Below, in pieces: positions 1 through 9,209 of a stretch of 55,469 nucleotides of DNA. Each line of letters opens with the position of its first letter. The stretch's first letter is position 1. Under the pieces are notes generated by a model that saw nothing but the letters and a program-made list of their open reading frames with translations, made no database searches and was not told the DNA's origin. Made by a program: the position numbers and the translations under genes. The DNA comes from a virus: positions 1 through 55,469 of IMG/VR virus record IMGVR_UViG_3300032271_000676. One strand, 5' to 3'.

Positions 1-172
1 ACTCAGTCGCACCCATGCCTCCGCCCGGCGTAATATCCATCATGCCCTGCTTATTGCCAGTTAATAACTGATTCTGCGCAATCTGTGCTTTTTTTGTTGC
101 AAGCATATCCACGGTTCTCAACTGGGCCATAGTCATAGGTACGAGCTGTGAGCGCTGGGTATCTTGGTACGA
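1..172. repeat. left copy of terminal overlap (contig closure)
   Basis: These bases recur at 55299-55469. Left positions 1-88 match the right copy exactly. Beyond that there are five substitutions (97, 117, 142, 150, 151) and a run of seven T here against six there. Only this left copy keeps the spanning gene in frame, so the right copy probably holds read-end errors. This looks like assembly overlap of a circularly permuted or circular genome rather than a true packaged terminal repeat. Confidence 0.93.
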
Positions 173-565
173 GGCCATATTTTCAAGGCCCCTCGATAAA
201 CCCTCGGAAAACGTTCCTGTTCTGCCGGGGTTGAGCAATCCTGCAGCTAAATGAAATTGCGCACCAACATCGCCTTTGCTGCCTTTAAAACCAAATGGAT
301 CTTCTAATGCATCATTAATTTTTCCAGTGCGCTCTTGCAACTGCCCCAAAAGAGCTTGCTGCTGTTTGATTGCTTCTTGATCGTAATCGATCATGCTGAC
401 GCGCTGATCACCCATCTCGCTCGGCGTATGGTATCCCATAGCCAAACTTTTTTTGTCGTTTGGACTTACTGTATATTTTTCAGGATCAAACGCATCACCA
501 GATGGCAAATTAGTTTCTGGACCGGGTTCAGTTAAAGGATCATATTTTGTTGTAGGAAGCGCCAT
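1..565 (-). CDS. internal virion (ejection-type) protein, N-terminal part; gene crosses the contig junction
   Basis: Reading leftward from the ATG at 565 (Shine-Dalgarno GAGGA just upstream, 11 bases after the stop of the gene before it) gives MALPTTKYDPLTEPGPETN and runs without a stop to base 1. Position 1 equals 55299, and the frame continues exactly into the open reading frame ending at 54331, for 511 codons including the stop. The protein is hydrophilic, rich in Gln, Ala and Gly, with no signal peptide or membrane segment. It lies between an Ala/Gln-rich protein and a transglycosylase protein, the usual place of podoviral ejection proteins. That role is inferred from position and composition; no family was recognised. 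Confidence 0.85.
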   Translation of the reverse strand, partial: MALPTTKYDPLTEPGPETNLPSGDAFDPEKYTVSPNDKKSLAMGYHTPSEMGDQRVSMIDYDQEAIKQQQALLGQLQERTGKINDALEDPFGFKGSKGDVGAQFHLAAGLLNPGRTGTFSEGLSRGLENMASYQDTQRSQLVPMTMAQLRTVDMLATKKAQIAQNQLLTGNKQGMMDITPGGGMGATE

Positions 566-576
566 GATTAATCCTC

Positions 577-1770
577 TTATGTGGGAATATCTTCAATACC
601 ATATTGATAAGCATTACCCGGATCAATATTAAATTCTTGGCCAATTTGCGATCTTGAAACCAAATTAGGGTCTTTATTCCCATAACCAAAAAGATTAGTT
701 AAACCATTTCCAAGATAATCAAGGCCATTTTTTACAGCACCGCCAATTAAACTACTGCCGCCAGTGCTACTCGTGCCGCTGCCGCTTGTAGTTGGCAAAT
801 TAATTCCATATTTTTTAAGTGCGTCACTAATCGAAGTTTGTGGCAAAACTGCATTTGCTAACGTACCCAATCCAGCAACTTGCTGTAAAGGCGACGCACT
901 ATATGCACCGGGTATTGGCGCGTTTTTGGTCATACTGGTAGACGTTGGCAGTTGCGCACCTTGCAAAAGTTGCGATTCTAATCCAAGCGTCTGGAACGGA
1001 TAGAGTTGTCTTTGTTGCAACATCTGTTGCTCTTGCGTTCCTAATGCATTCTGTGCGTTTATGCCAGCTAATCCTGTTTGCTGTTCTGCCTGACCCAATT
1101 GGCCTAATTGCGCACCTCCCAGCAACTGTTGCGTTGTTCCTTGTCCCGCTAATTGTCCTGCAGTTTGCCCTACGCTTAATCCTAGCTGTTCTTGACCTTG
1201 CGCAGCTGCTAATGCGTTTTGGTATCCACCTTGCAAAGCTTGAGCTTGTAAAGCAGTAGTGTTCATTTGTTCTTGATTAATTGCTTGACCTAAAGCTTCA
1301 GCACCACGCTTTGAACCAAATTGCCCCGTTCCTACCGCACCTGCCGTTGCTTGAGGCGCAATATTTTGCAAAATATTTTGCTCGCCTAATTGCCCAATTG
1401 CTTTAACTTGATTTTGAATATATGGATTTGTTAAAGCTTGTGCATTCGCAGCTAATTGCGTTGGACTTAAAGTTGCTTGGTTTAAGTATGGCTGGGCTTG
1501 TGATAATGGACTTGCTTGATTTAGTGCATTCTGCGTTGTTGCCATAGCACCAGAAAGCCCCGGCTGCGCAGCATTTGCAGCCTTAGTAACGTTTGCATAG
1601 GAAGCCTGCTGTAAACCTGTTGGGCCTACAAATTGAGAATTTTTCTGCGCCGCCTGACCGGCAGTGGCAAGATTTTCTAAATATGTTTGATACCACTGCG
1701 GGGTTGTCGTAGCCTGCGTTTGCGTTGTTTGAATATTCGGTAATGGATCACCTTGAAATAAACCGGCCAT
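577..1770 (-). CDS. Gln/Ala-rich internal virion (ejection-type) protein
   Basis: 397 residues of very low complexity, dominated by Gln, Ala, Gly, Asn and Leu. Residues 90-270 are largely helical by composition with many LGQ, AQALQ and GQLAGQ motifs. Residues 330-350 are a Gly/Ser/Thr linker. No transmembrane or catalytic motif is seen. It sits 1 base after the 342-residue protein and directly before the junction-spanning gene and the transglycosylase. In podoviruses, helical Gln/Ala-rich proteins at this position are ejected with the DNA and form a trans-envelope channel. That role is inferred from position and composition. Confidence 0.65.
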   Translation of the reverse strand: MAGLFQGDPLPNIQTTQTQATTTPQWYQTYLENLATAGQAAQKNSQFVGPTGLQQASYANVTKAANAAQPGLSGAMATTQNALNQASPLSQAQPYLNQATLSPTQLAANAQALTNPYIQNQVKAIGQLGEQNILQNIAPQATAGAVGTGQFGSKRGAEALGQAINQEQMNTTALQAQALQGGYQNALAAAQGQEQLGLSVGQTAGQLAGQGTTQQLLGGAQLGQLGQAEQQTGLAGINAQNALGTQEQQMLQQRQLYPFQTLGLESQLLQGAQLPTSTSMTKNAPIPGAYSASPLQQVAGLGTLANAVLPQTSISDALKKYGINLPTTSGSGTSSTGGSSLIGGAVKNGLDYLGNGLTNLFGYGNKDPNLVSRSQIGQEFNIDPGNAYQYGIEDIPT

Positions 1771-1771
1771 G

Positions 1772-2800
1772 TTAAATCCCCTTTAGATACGACGTGAGCT
1801 TTTTAGCTTTCGGTGGTATTTTGTCTTCTGGCGCTGAACGTTTGTGCGCCCGTATTGCTTCTCTAAATTGATCAAGCTTTTCTGCGCCAGCTTTATTACT
1901 ACCATTGCCAAGAGCAGCAACGGTGTCTGCATCAAATACATATTCTCCATCGGCCAACATAGCCGGGATATCATCGCTCTGACCATCACCTTTTCCTGTT
2001 ACATAGTGTCCTGTTTTAAATACTTGTTCTGTTGGATCAGCCGTTGGATGCCCGCTAATATGCCCTCCGTGCGCCGCATACTTTGGGTTAGCCAGCATTG
2101 CCATTTGTAAAGCCGTTAAACCATTACCGCCGATTTGCACTTGATTTTCAGGCACAATTCCCTGTCCTAATGCACTTAACGGTTGCTGAGGTTGATAATT
2201 GCTATTTGCCAACTTTATAGGCGTTAGCATTTCTGAACTTGCCGGAGTCCCCTCTGGAATACTTGCAATTTGATCTTGTAATGGCGCATCTGGAGTTGTC
2301 GTTATATTTTCTGAATTTGGACTTCCTGAATATGATGCATATGTTGGAGCATTAGGCGTACTAGATAATGTATCTGATGTACTTGTGCTTGTACCTGAAG
2401 CTGGCATTGCCTGTTTTGCAGCACTTACAATAGTATTGGGTACATTAGGGCCTAATGTCATTGTAGAATTTTGATTTGCCATAGACGCTAGTGGACCAGC
2501 CAATTGCTGCGGAACTCCAGCTGCCACTAAACCTGCAGTTAATCCACCTGTAACCAACGCATTTGTTGGATTTTTATTATTTGCAAGCGCATTTCCTCCA
2601 CCTACAAGTGCTCCAGCTATCGGGGCTGGAACCCCAACTGAAGTTAAGGCTAATGTTTCTAGTGGAGCGGCGGCCGGGCCTAAAAATTTAGTGGTATCTT
2701 TAATTGCACTTTTTGCGGACCCAACAACGCCTTGTGCTACATCGCTGACCGCATTTGCGGCACCCTTAGCAAAATTTGTTACTGCATCAAATAATCCCAT
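1772..2800 (-). CDS. virion protein with glycine-zipper N-terminus and DGEYVFDA-type C-terminal domain
   Basis: 342 residues. The N-terminal ~130 residues are Ala/Gly-rich with small-residue helices (ALVGGGNAL, GGLTAGLVAAG), suggesting membrane-interacting segments. A Ser/Thr/Pro linker follows. The C-terminal domain (about 240-342) contains GHYVTGKGDGQSDDIPAML and then DGEYVFDADTV, a module I recognise from many phage structural proteins but which has no assigned activity. A related NGEYVVDA stretch occurs near the end of the 1704-residue protein (32910-38024). It lies in the ejection-protein cluster and probably goes into the particle. Function unproven. Confidence 0.65.
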   Translation of the reverse strand: MGLFDAVTNFAKGAANAVSDVAQGVVGSAKSAIKDTTKFLGPAAAPLETLALTSVGVPAPIAGALVGGGNALANNKNPTNALVTGGLTAGLVAAGVPQQLAGPLASMANQNSTMTLGPNVPNTIVSAAKQAMPASGTSTSTSDTLSSTPNAPTYASYSGSPNSENITTTPDAPLQDQIASIPEGTPASSEMLTPIKLANSNYQPQQPLSALGQGIVPENQVQIGGNGLTALQMAMLANPKYAAHGGHISGHPTADPTEQVFKTGHYVTGKGDGQSDDIPAMLADGEYVFDADTVAALGNGSNKAGAEKLDQFREAIRAHKRSAPEDKIPPKAKKLTSYLKGI

Positions 2801-2803
2801 AAT

Positions 2804-3169
2804 TTATCCTAACGTAGCCATCCAGTTAAATCTCGGTTTGTCCGACGCACGAATAGGCCAGCCTACAATTTGCATCAAACGAATGATTTGATCATTATCC
2901 GCTTTACCATATGCAACTTTTATTCCAACTTTTGGCAAGGCATGCAGGTAATATTCCAATGTTTTACGTAATGCCAATGGGCTTTCTTTGGTCAGCAAAT
3001 GCAAGTATGCAACACCGGGCTCCATAGGCGTGTAGATCAATATTGAATGCCCATGCTCTAACACCTGTGCATTATGATCGCGAAATAACGTTGCTATTGC
3101 TTCTTTAGCAAGTTCTTTATCTATACCGTTTTTTTCGGCTTCATGCTCAAGAATTTCTATCATGTTCAT
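2804..3169 (-). CDS. small virion-cluster protein, GNAT-like fold suspected
   Basis: 121 residues. The central pattern (HSILIYTPMEPGVAYLHLL, then a helix, then VGIKVAYGKADN and IIRLMQIVGWPI) resembles an acetyltransferase-like fold, as in the T7 gp13 type proteins needed for virion maturation. Canonical acetyl-CoA residues cannot be confirmed by eye. It overlaps the preceding gene by 4 bases (ATGA) and precedes the ejection proteins, which fits a gp13-like assembly role. The fold call is inference; a plain hypothetical is the fallback. Confidence 0.55.
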   Translation of the reverse strand: MNMIEILEHEAEKNGIDKELAKEAIATLFRDHNAQVLEHGHSILIYTPMEPGVAYLHLLTKESPLALRKTLEYYLHALPKVGIKVAYGKADNDQIIRLMQIVGWPIRASDKPRFNWMATLG

Positions 3170-3414
3170 AGAAGGTTAGTTCCCGGATAAACGTTCATAA
3201 TTCCAACTAGGTGTTGCGCCCAAACACGCCAATCACTATAAGTTCGTGGGTCTGGCACATCATTTTCTGCAAAATAACCAATACCATTCATCCCTGACGC
3301 CCATTCTTTCCAACGTTCTTCCGGTACAGTTCCTAATTGGTTTCCAGAGAATAATTCGTCCATCAGACGAACCCACTGGTCCCATGTCATTCCCCGTGGA
3401 TCATACGTAACCAT
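3166..3414 (-). CDS. conserved small tail-region protein, unknown function
   Basis: 82 residues, Trp-rich (seven Trp), with DPRGMTWDQWVRLMDELF and RWKEWASGMNGIGYF motifs. Compact and helical by composition, with no signal peptide. It shares one base with the stop of the hub gene upstream (3414) and overlaps the next gene by 4 bases, so translation is tightly coupled. I recognise the family only as a small protein commonly found after the tail hub in short-tailed phages; its biochemical role is unknown to me. Confidence 0.6.
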   Translation of the reverse strand: MVTYDPRGMTWDQWVRLMDELFSGNQLGTVPEERWKEWASGMNGIGYFAENDVPDPRTYSDWRVWAQHLVGIMNVYPGTNLL

Positions 3415-5942
3415 TACGGATTACCTGTACCACGCTCATCACCAAATTCGGCAATGAGAATTACACGGCCCATTTCGTAATCGCCGTTGTAGTCATTAGA
3501 TTCAAATATTAATCGTAATTCGCGACGCTGTTCGCGTAGATCTATTTTAAGCGTGTTCTGCTCAAAGGTATATGGGCCAGTTACAACATCTGTGTCATCT
3601 GCATAGCCTTTACCAGATACATATAAACTCATCATGCCAACTTGATTGAAGTCAGGCTCTACACGTATTAATCGCATCCAGCGATTACCACCTACCGGTT
3701 CATTAGCGCCGGGGCCGCCAGTCAACCATCCAATGTTGTTAGTTTCAATGTATGAATTTATTGCATTAACTCGTTGCAAGAAAGTTTGATTTTTATCCAG
3801 CAATTCATGCTGCCAAAAAACTTGCGATGTTGTTTGAATGGTTTCGCTGGCTACAGTTAATGATGTTGTTCCGCTTAAAATATAAGTTCCAGTCTGGCCA
3901 GTGCCAGTTCCTAAAGCGCTGATGTAAACGCCTGCAGGTATGTTGCCCAATTTATCTGTGACAGCTTGCCCAATTGCGAGCGTTCCATACTTTAACGCCG
4001 TAACGGTCATAGTAATCACACTTCCAGCGGTGGCAATCGATGCCGTTATCTGCGCAACCGCTATAGCATTCCAATCCGCCCATATTGGATAGTGAAATGT
4101 TTCTGTGTAAGTTCCTGCCGAGCGAAACGAGTTTTCACTAAAACCTGCGTCGTACCAAATGTTTTCACGCACATTATAAATAATTGCGTTTGTGCATTCT
4201 CCACCACCACCATTTACAGGATAAAACCACCAGATCTCACCCCATCTCGGAACTTTAGATGCCCAAACTTTATTGCGGTTTGCAAAATCAATATTGTCAA
4301 AAAAATAATTTAAATTTACGCTGTTAGGGACTTCTTGAACAACACCGTTGTACATTAAAAATCGATCAACCCCTACCCAGTAAAGCAGGCCGTCATATTC
4401 TATGACGCACTGGCTAGATAAAATAGAAGATTGTGAACTAATGATGTCATACCGCCAATAATAAGGTGCTGTTGCGGTAAACGTTACACGGATTACTGAA
4501 TCCTGCGACCAAAATAATCCTGCCGGAGAAGTTGTACCGCCACGCAGTGGTACACCTTTTACTATTTTTGTTGTTGATACATTATTTGCGTTCGCATCGG
4601 CGCCAACCCAATTAGAAAAATCACCAGCTGAACTATTTTGTATTAATCCGTTATTTCCATAAACAAACAAATACGGGAATAGCATGACACAACCACCCGA
4701 TACGGATATGTTGTTATCAAACACGTAATTAGTTCCGGGGACATGCGTTGTACCATTAAAGTTGCCAGCTGTGGTTGGCACCCCTAACCCACCCGGTGTA
4801 ATACTTAGTGTTAAGGTAGATGTTCCGTTTGTCTGCGTTACATAATAAGTTTGCGGTCCCGGAGCCACATAGTTACTAATAGATCCACTACCAGTTACAG
4901 TACCTGCAATCGTAATCGTATCACCCGGCTTTATTGGGCCTCCTGTTGCCGTAAATGAACATTGTCCTAACGTGCCTGTAATGGCAAATGCAGAAAGCGT
5001 CGCTGTACCTGCTGTTGTAACATTTGATAACTGAACAGATGAAACTGGCGCACCACTTACTGATATTACTGTTGTTCCAGCAGGGACTCCTGTGCCGGTT
5101 ACTGTCTGACCAGCTGCAATCCGTGAATTACCGGGAGCGATCGTTAACGTTGCAGACCCTGATGTGTTATATGCACTCGTTGTTACAGTCCCAGCTGCGT
5201 TTAGATATGGTTGCGCATAAAACGATAAACCTGTTATCGTTCCTGTGGTTGTTGTTACTGATGATCCGCCTAACGTAGCACTTAATTGGAAATTAGCAAT
5301 ACCATCCGTTGCAATGATGTAATAGGTTTGAGATGGGGCTGAATATCCAGTAATTGTTCCAGTCCCAGTTAAAGTTCCTGAAATTGTTACCGGTTGACCA
5401 ACTTGATAAAACCCAGTTGCACTTGCCGGATTAGCATTAAACCAACCGGATAATGCTGTAATGCTTACTCCAGATAATGGTTGCGGAACACCGGGAAAGG
5501 GACCACTTAAAACGCGAGAATTAACTTGGTTATCAATATCTGTAAGATTTAATCCGGGATGCGCAATTAAATTTAGCTGCCCACCCCCAGTTGAATCATA
5601 TGCAATATCAAATTGCCATAAATTACGTGAATCAATATTAAATTGACTTAACTGATAATATGTTGGACCTGTACCAACGCCTGATGTATTGCTGGTTTGC
5701 CATTGTCCCAACGCCTGACTCAATCCTGCCAATATGTAATTCAGGCCATTTTGCGAGGTCATAATCATGCCTCGCGCTATACCAGCTACATTAAGAAAGA
5801 TTGATCGGCAACCACCTATCTTTCTAGGCAAACCGCGTTGGAAACGCACCCACTGCCCATCAATATAACGAGGGGATGCAAACTGTGTACCGTCACGCTG
5901 TATGCCGGGTTGTACAACTAACGATAGGGCTTTATCAGCCAT
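3414..5942 (-). CDS. large tail hub/stopper protein (P22 gp10-type) with inserted beta cassettes
   Basis: 842 residues. The N-terminus has the pattern GIQRDGTQFASPRYIDGQWVRF followed by RKIGG, typical of the beta-propeller hub or DNA-stabilisation proteins closing the neck of short-tailed phages. Propeller-like segments resume around residue 410 (FPYLFVYGNNG, then YDGLLYWVGVDRFLMYNG, then GEIWWFYP and YNVRENIWYDAG). Between about 160 and 400 there are several Gly/Thr/Ser-rich beta cassettes (GTITGYSAPSQTYYIIATDG type), and another of the ALGTGTGQTGTYIL type lies near 660. The same cassettes occur in other virion proteins of this phage and look like insertions. It starts at 5942, overlapping the upstream stop by one base. 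The hub role is inferred from motifs and gene order. Confidence 0.7.
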   Translation of the reverse strand: MADKALSLVVQPGIQRDGTQFASPRYIDGQWVRFQRGLPRKIGGCRSIFLNVAGIARGMIMTSQNGLNYILAGLSQALGQWQTSNTSGVGTGPTYYQLSQFNIDSRNLWQFDIAYDSTGGGQLNLIAHPGLNLTDIDNQVNSRVLSGPFPGVPQPLSGVSITALSGWFNANPASATGFYQVGQPVTISGTLTGTGTITGYSAPSQTYYIIATDGIANFQLSATLGGSSVTTTTGTITGLSFYAQPYLNAAGTVTTSAYNTSGSATLTIAPGNSRIAAGQTVTGTGVPAGTTVISVSGAPVSSVQLSNVTTAGTATLSAFAITGTLGQCSFTATGGPIKPGDTITIAGTVTGSGSISNYVAPGPQTYYVTQTNGTSTLTLSITPGGLGVPTTAGNFNGTTHVPGTNYVFDNNISVSGGCVMLFPYLFVYGNNGLIQNSSAGDFSNWVGADANANNVSTTKIVKGVPLRGGTTSPAGLFWSQDSVIRVTFTATAPYYWRYDIISSQSSILSSQCVIEYDGLLYWVGVDRFLMYNGVVQEVPNSVNLNYFFDNIDFANRNKVWASKVPRWGEIWWFYPVNGGGGECTNAIIYNVRENIWYDAGFSENSFRSAGTYTETFHYPIWADWNAIAVAQITASIATAGSVITMTVTALKYGTLAIGQAVTDKLGNIPAGVYISALGTGTGQTGTYILSGTTSLTVASETIQTTSQVFWQHELLDKNQTFLQRVNAINSYIETNNIGWLTGGPGANEPVGGNRWMRLIRVEPDFNQVGMMSLYVSGKGYADDTDVVTGPYTFEQNTLKIDLREQRRELRLIFESNDYNGDYEMGRVILIAEFGDERGTGNP

Positions 5943-7405
5943 CAGAATGTACCTGCACCAAGACCGGTTGGGACGGTTAGCCCGGCACCAGTACTACTAA
6001 ATGTAGCAACGTTAGTTCCGTTTGCAGATACCCCAACCTTTCCAGTGGCAGGCAAATATAAACCTGTCGTTAAGTTGGTGCTAAAGTTAAGTGCTGGGGC
6101 GGATGCAGATCCCGCAGCCAAGGTGAGCGCTGTGAGGTTTGATGATCCTGCCGTAGAAGCGTTATATACATTTGTTCCATCGCATACAACAAGTAACGTA
6201 TTGTTTTGCGGAATCTGCACTGTCGTGCCGCTACCAGCCGTTTGAAACGTCATGGTATACGCACCAGTTGTAAGGTTTTGAATCGCGTAAATTTGAACCG
6301 TAGACGGCAAAACGATAATCTGGTTTGAGGTCAGCGTTCCTGTATAAACTTGAATTACGCTTTGTCCTTGTAGTGACGTTAACGCATACGTTCCGCCCGT
6401 GACGGGTATAGTTAAAACAGTAAACAGAAAAGTTGGATTACCTCCATCTCCCCACTGATTAAATCCAGTTCCATTACATACAATTACAAATGAATCTGAT
6501 GGTTGCATCTGCAAATAGCTGCTTCCACTAATCGTGTCACTGCCCTGCGTCTGTACCGTTACGATACCTGTTCCGTTGTTTCGGATGATCACCCACCAGT
6601 TTGCACCTACTGTGCTTGAGCTGGGCAAAGTTATTGTTCCTACTCCACCATTCCATACTACAAACGACGCTAAGTCTGTTGGTCCAAGTAAACGGTTAGA
6701 GCCTGTGCTTGAGTATGTTTGGATTACATTAAGCGTGCTGCCTTGCGCAGCTAACCCATAACCATTAAGTGCGGATGCGTTTACTGATGATGCTCCCGCG
6801 CCAAACACTACAGTAGCCCATACTCCCGCTGCATTTACATTAGAAGTAACCCAAATGTATTCCGCCACACCTGAAGTGATTGTTGCAATACTAGTTGCTG
6901 TACTGTTATCTAGTACGAAAAACGAATAAGACCCAACATTTCGGATAATAATTGCCTGACCATTCGATACCTGATTTGCTGGCGGTAAAATGATGTTTAC
7001 GCCATTTTGTGTAATTGTTTCTGGACTACCTGACGATGCAACGGTTTGCGAAATACCGACCGTATATGTACCGACTCCACCCGTACCCGTTCCTAGCGCG
7101 GTTATATAAGTTCCTGCTGCTATATTTGTACCGGATATTTGTATCCCAGCCGCAATATAACCGCTTGATACGGCAGTAACAGTCAGCGTTGTTCCAGAAA
7201 TATAACCAGTAAAAGATGATGGGCCTGCGGATGTTGAAACATCAATAATGTTAGCTGCTACATTGGCGTTTACATCGTTACCATTGATAGGCCATTGCAG
7301 GACGGTATCTTGTGAGAGATTTAGATATTCATAGCCGACTTGCGTTGGATATAACGTGTTACCCGTAAACGGGTTTGTGTATGCAGTGCTTGCAATGATT
7401 GCCAT
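5942..7405 (-). CDS. tail-associated fibre-like structural protein
   Basis: 487 residues, Thr/Ser/Gly/Asn/Val-rich and almost wholly beta by composition. Residues ~65-120 carry an [11 protein letters not shown] and [18 protein letters not shown] cassette, also found in the hub and in the 426-residue structural protein. Short repeats follow with the pattern V-I-(I/V)-R-N-x-G-(T/S). The C-terminal ~60 residues ([18 protein letters not shown], then ATFSSTGAG) match a motif commonly seen at the ends of phage fibre proteins. It lies between adaptor and hub genes, suggesting an appendage attached at the neck or hub. Exact role unknown. Confidence 0.6.
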   Translation of the reverse strand: MAIIASTAYTNPFTGNTLYPTQVGYEYLNLSQDTVLQWPINGNDVNANVAANIIDVSTSAGPSSFTGYISGTTLTVTAVSSGYIAAGIQISGTNIAAGTYITALGTGTGGVGTYTVGISQTVASSGSPETITQNGVNIILPPANQVSNGQAIIIRNVGSYSFFVLDNSTATSIATITSGVAEYIWVTSNVNAAGVWATVVFGAGASSVNASALNGYGLAAQGSTLNVIQTYSSTGSNRLLGPTDLASFVVWNGGVGTITLPSSSTVGANWWVIIRNNGTGIVTVQTQGSDTISGSSYLQMQPSDSFVIVCNGTGFNQWGDGGNPTFLFTVLTIPVTGGTYALTSLQGQSVIQVYTGTLTSNQIIVLPSTVQIYAIQNLTTGAYTMTFQTAGSGTTVQIPQNNTLLVVCDGTNVYNASTAGSSNLTALTLAAGSASAPALNFSTNLTTGLYLPATGKVGVSANGTNVATFSSTGAGLTVPTGLGAGTF

Positions 7406-7415
7406 GACCTAGTCC

Positions 7416-8108
7416 TTATGAGTCGATTGCGATTGCTTGACGATCCGCAACGCGGGTTTGATCTTCGGTCTTTAATGCTTGTATCGCTTCAGTATATTTT
7501 TGCTGAAAAATTACGCGCTGATCGTCTTTTAAGAACATTACCGCTTGAAGTAAGGTTCCATACAACAACGCATTAGGAGCGTTAATCGTAAGCCAATTTG
7601 TTTGCGATACCGATGATAAAGGATCAATACGCTCGTAATAGAGCACTTCCATCGGATATGCAACCGTCGGAGGGATTGGAGCAATAAACCAATAATCCCA
7701 ACTGTAATCAGCAAAAAATTGCGGGGTTCCAGTTAGAGTAGAATTTTGATTTAAGTACTGTTGAATATATTCGTACTTACGTAACAATACCGGAGTAGTT
7801 GATGATACGGTGCCACCTGATGAAGTTGGGAAGTAAGGGTTAGTTACATTCATCGATACGGTTTTACGCCAGCGCGCCGGTTTTGCAACGATGTTTGGCG
7901 TACCGCCACCTATAGTTTGTGGACCCAATGAAAACTGTGCGACCTGCAATTGACCAAGAGTTTTTATCTCTTGTGCAATTTCAAATTCAGCCAACATTAT
8001 AAAAGTCGGAATTTGATTTACAACAGCCGCGTCACTACGCTCAAGGTATTGCTCGACTGTTGTAGTCAGCGTGTCATACGTAAGCGCAAATGCAGGTGTA
8101 GTTGACAT
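7416..8108 (-). CDS. head-to-tail adaptor-like protein
   Basis: 230 residues. Pattern: an N-terminal helix (YDTLTTTVEQYLERSD), a conserved helical stretch (IPTFIMLAEFEIAQEIKTLG), a beta region with FADYSWDYWFIAPIPP, and a C-terminal helical motif (NALLYGTLLQAVMFLKDDQRV) followed by YTEAIQALKTEDQ. This matches the adaptor proteins that bind the portal ring in many short- and long-tailed phages. A second adaptor-like protein lies at 18811-19896, so this phage may use two neck rings. Placed 11 bases upstream of the fibre-like gene. Confidence 0.65.
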   Translation of the reverse strand: MSTTPAFALTYDTLTTTVEQYLERSDAAVVNQIPTFIMLAEFEIAQEIKTLGQLQVAQFSLGPQTIGGGTPNIVAKPARWRKTVSMNVTNPYFPTSSGGTVSSTTPVLLRKYEYIQQYLNQNSTLTGTPQFFADYSWDYWFIAPIPPTVAYPMEVLYYERIDPLSSVSQTNWLTINAPNALLYGTLLQAVMFLKDDQRVIFQQKYTEAIQALKTEDQTRVADRQAIAIDS

Positions 8109-8143
8109 GATGATCCCGCCCTTTTAGATGCAGTATTTTCGCA

Positions 8144-8743
8144 TTAACCCATAAGTACCGCAAACGCTTCTTCGGTCTGTTTTATGCGCTCCTGCAACCC
8201 AAATGTGCCACCATTGATGACTTTAGTTAACGCCGTCCAATTCCGTTCTTCAGCCAAAATATTGCATCGATGCGTTGCCCAAAACCATCCTGCAGTCAAT
8301 GCCGCATATTTTGGCGTTGCTACTAGATCTGGGCTTGCCCAAAAATCTACTGCCAACGCCTTCCCTGCAAAATGGTAATTATCTGATCCTGTAATTTGCA
8401 AACACCCACGACCGCGAAAACGATAGCCATCACCAGAAGCCTCGTCGCGATTCCCCATACGACTAGCATAAACCTTGTTGGCAATTTTTTGAGGCTTTCC
8501 AGCATATTCATTTGCAATGTCCTGTGTCGGAAAACGTTTTGGCCAAAGTTTTATTAATGTTGCTGCGCGGTAATTTAAATTTTCCTCAAGTGTTTTAAAG
8601 TTGCCGCACTCATGCCCACATTGACCAATAAAAGCCGCACGCTGAAAGGGATTGATGATATTGAATCGTGAAAATGTCTCGTTTATTGCATCTGTCCATT
8701 CCACACCAATTTTAAGTTTAGCCAACTGTTCACTAGTTACCAT
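8144..8743 (-). CDS. endolysin, glycoside hydrolase family 19 (chitinase-like)
   Basis: 199 residues, a single catalytic domain. Degrades the peptidoglycan glycan backbone at lysis. The GH19 signature FIGQCGHECGNF gives the likely proton donor Glu45, with Glu54 in the following EENLNY segment as the second acidic residue. GYRFRGRGCLQITG (about 106-119) is the family's substrate-cleft motif. No signal peptide or membrane anchor is present, so release should depend on a holin. Its start overlaps the end of the Rz-like gene by 11 bases. It is the last gene of the lysis cassette, after the spanin genes rather than before them, which is not the usual order. Confidence 0.92.
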   Translation of the reverse strand: MVTSEQLAKLKIGVEWTDAINETFSRFNIINPFQRAAFIGQCGHECGNFKTLEENLNYRAATLIKLWPKRFPTQDIANEYAGKPQKIANKVYASRMGNRDEASGDGYRFRGRGCLQITGSDNYHFAGKALAVDFWASPDLVATPKYAALTAGWFWATHRCNILAEERNWTALTKVINGGTFGLQERIKQTEEAFAVLMG

Positions 8744-9209
8744 TAATCGACTCCCTTACTTGATTATAGGCATCGATGCAGGCGTTGAGTTGGACGGCGT
8801 TACTGTCTCCTTGGGCTGCGATGGCGATAATATCTTTAATAGCCTGTCGCTCAGATTTGGATCCTGTTTCTTGGCTATCTCCGCTGGCAGAGGCGGTACT
8901 TGCGGAGGCTTGTAAGCAACTGCTGGCGGGCTCGGCCATAGGTAAGCGCAACTTGCCAGCGTCAACGAGAGCATTAAGATCAGACTGTTTCTTAGATAAC
9001 GCATTTTGCACCTTCTGCAGTTTGGCGGATTGGTCAACAAGAGCCTGCGCCATTTCTTGCTCCTTTGCGCGCGACTCTTCATTTTTCTTTGCAATTTCGG
9101 CCTGCATTTCTACATCGCGTTCTGCATAACCATAATGATGGCCAGTAACATAAGTGCCAGCCAACATAATGATTAAAGACAGCATTACATATGGATTAAA
9201 TATGCTCAT
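8733..9209 (-). CDS. Rz-like inner-membrane spanin subunit
   Basis: 158 residues from the ATG at 9209, chosen because it overlaps the holin-like stop as ATGA and places a membrane segment at the N-terminus (IFNPYVMLSLIIMLAGTYVTG). The rest is a periplasmic coiled coil (about 30-85, rich in Gln, Lys and Glu) and a small C-terminal region with two Cys residues. An out-of-frame lipoprotein gene (8756-9004) lies wholly inside it, the hallmark of Rz/Rz1 pairs. Together they should fuse inner and outer membranes at the last step of lysis. Confidence 0.85.
   Translation of the reverse strand: MSIFNPYVMLSLIIMLAGTYVTGHHYGYAERDVEMQAEIAKKNEESRAKEQEMAQALVDQSAKLQKVQNALSKKQSDLNALVDAGKLRLPMAEPASSCLQASASTASASGDSQETGSKSERQAIKDIIAIAAQGDSNAVQLNACIDAYNQVRESINGN
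8756..9004 (-). CDS. Rz1-like outer-membrane spanin lipoprotein, embedded in Rz
   Basis: 82 residues, read in a different frame inside the Rz-like gene. The Met at 9004 was chosen because it gives a clean lipoprotein signal: MRYLRNSLILMLSLTLASC with lipobox LASC and lipidated Cys19. The mature part is Pro-rich (WPSPPAVAYKPPQVPPLP), as in known Rz1 proteins, and short. It should sit in the outer membrane and bind the Rz coiled coil through its C-terminus. Confidence 0.85.
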   Translation of the reverse strand: MRYLRNSLILMLSLTLASCAYLWPSPPAVAYKPPQVPPLPAEIAKKQDPNLSDRLLKILSPSQPKETVTPSNSTPASMPIIK

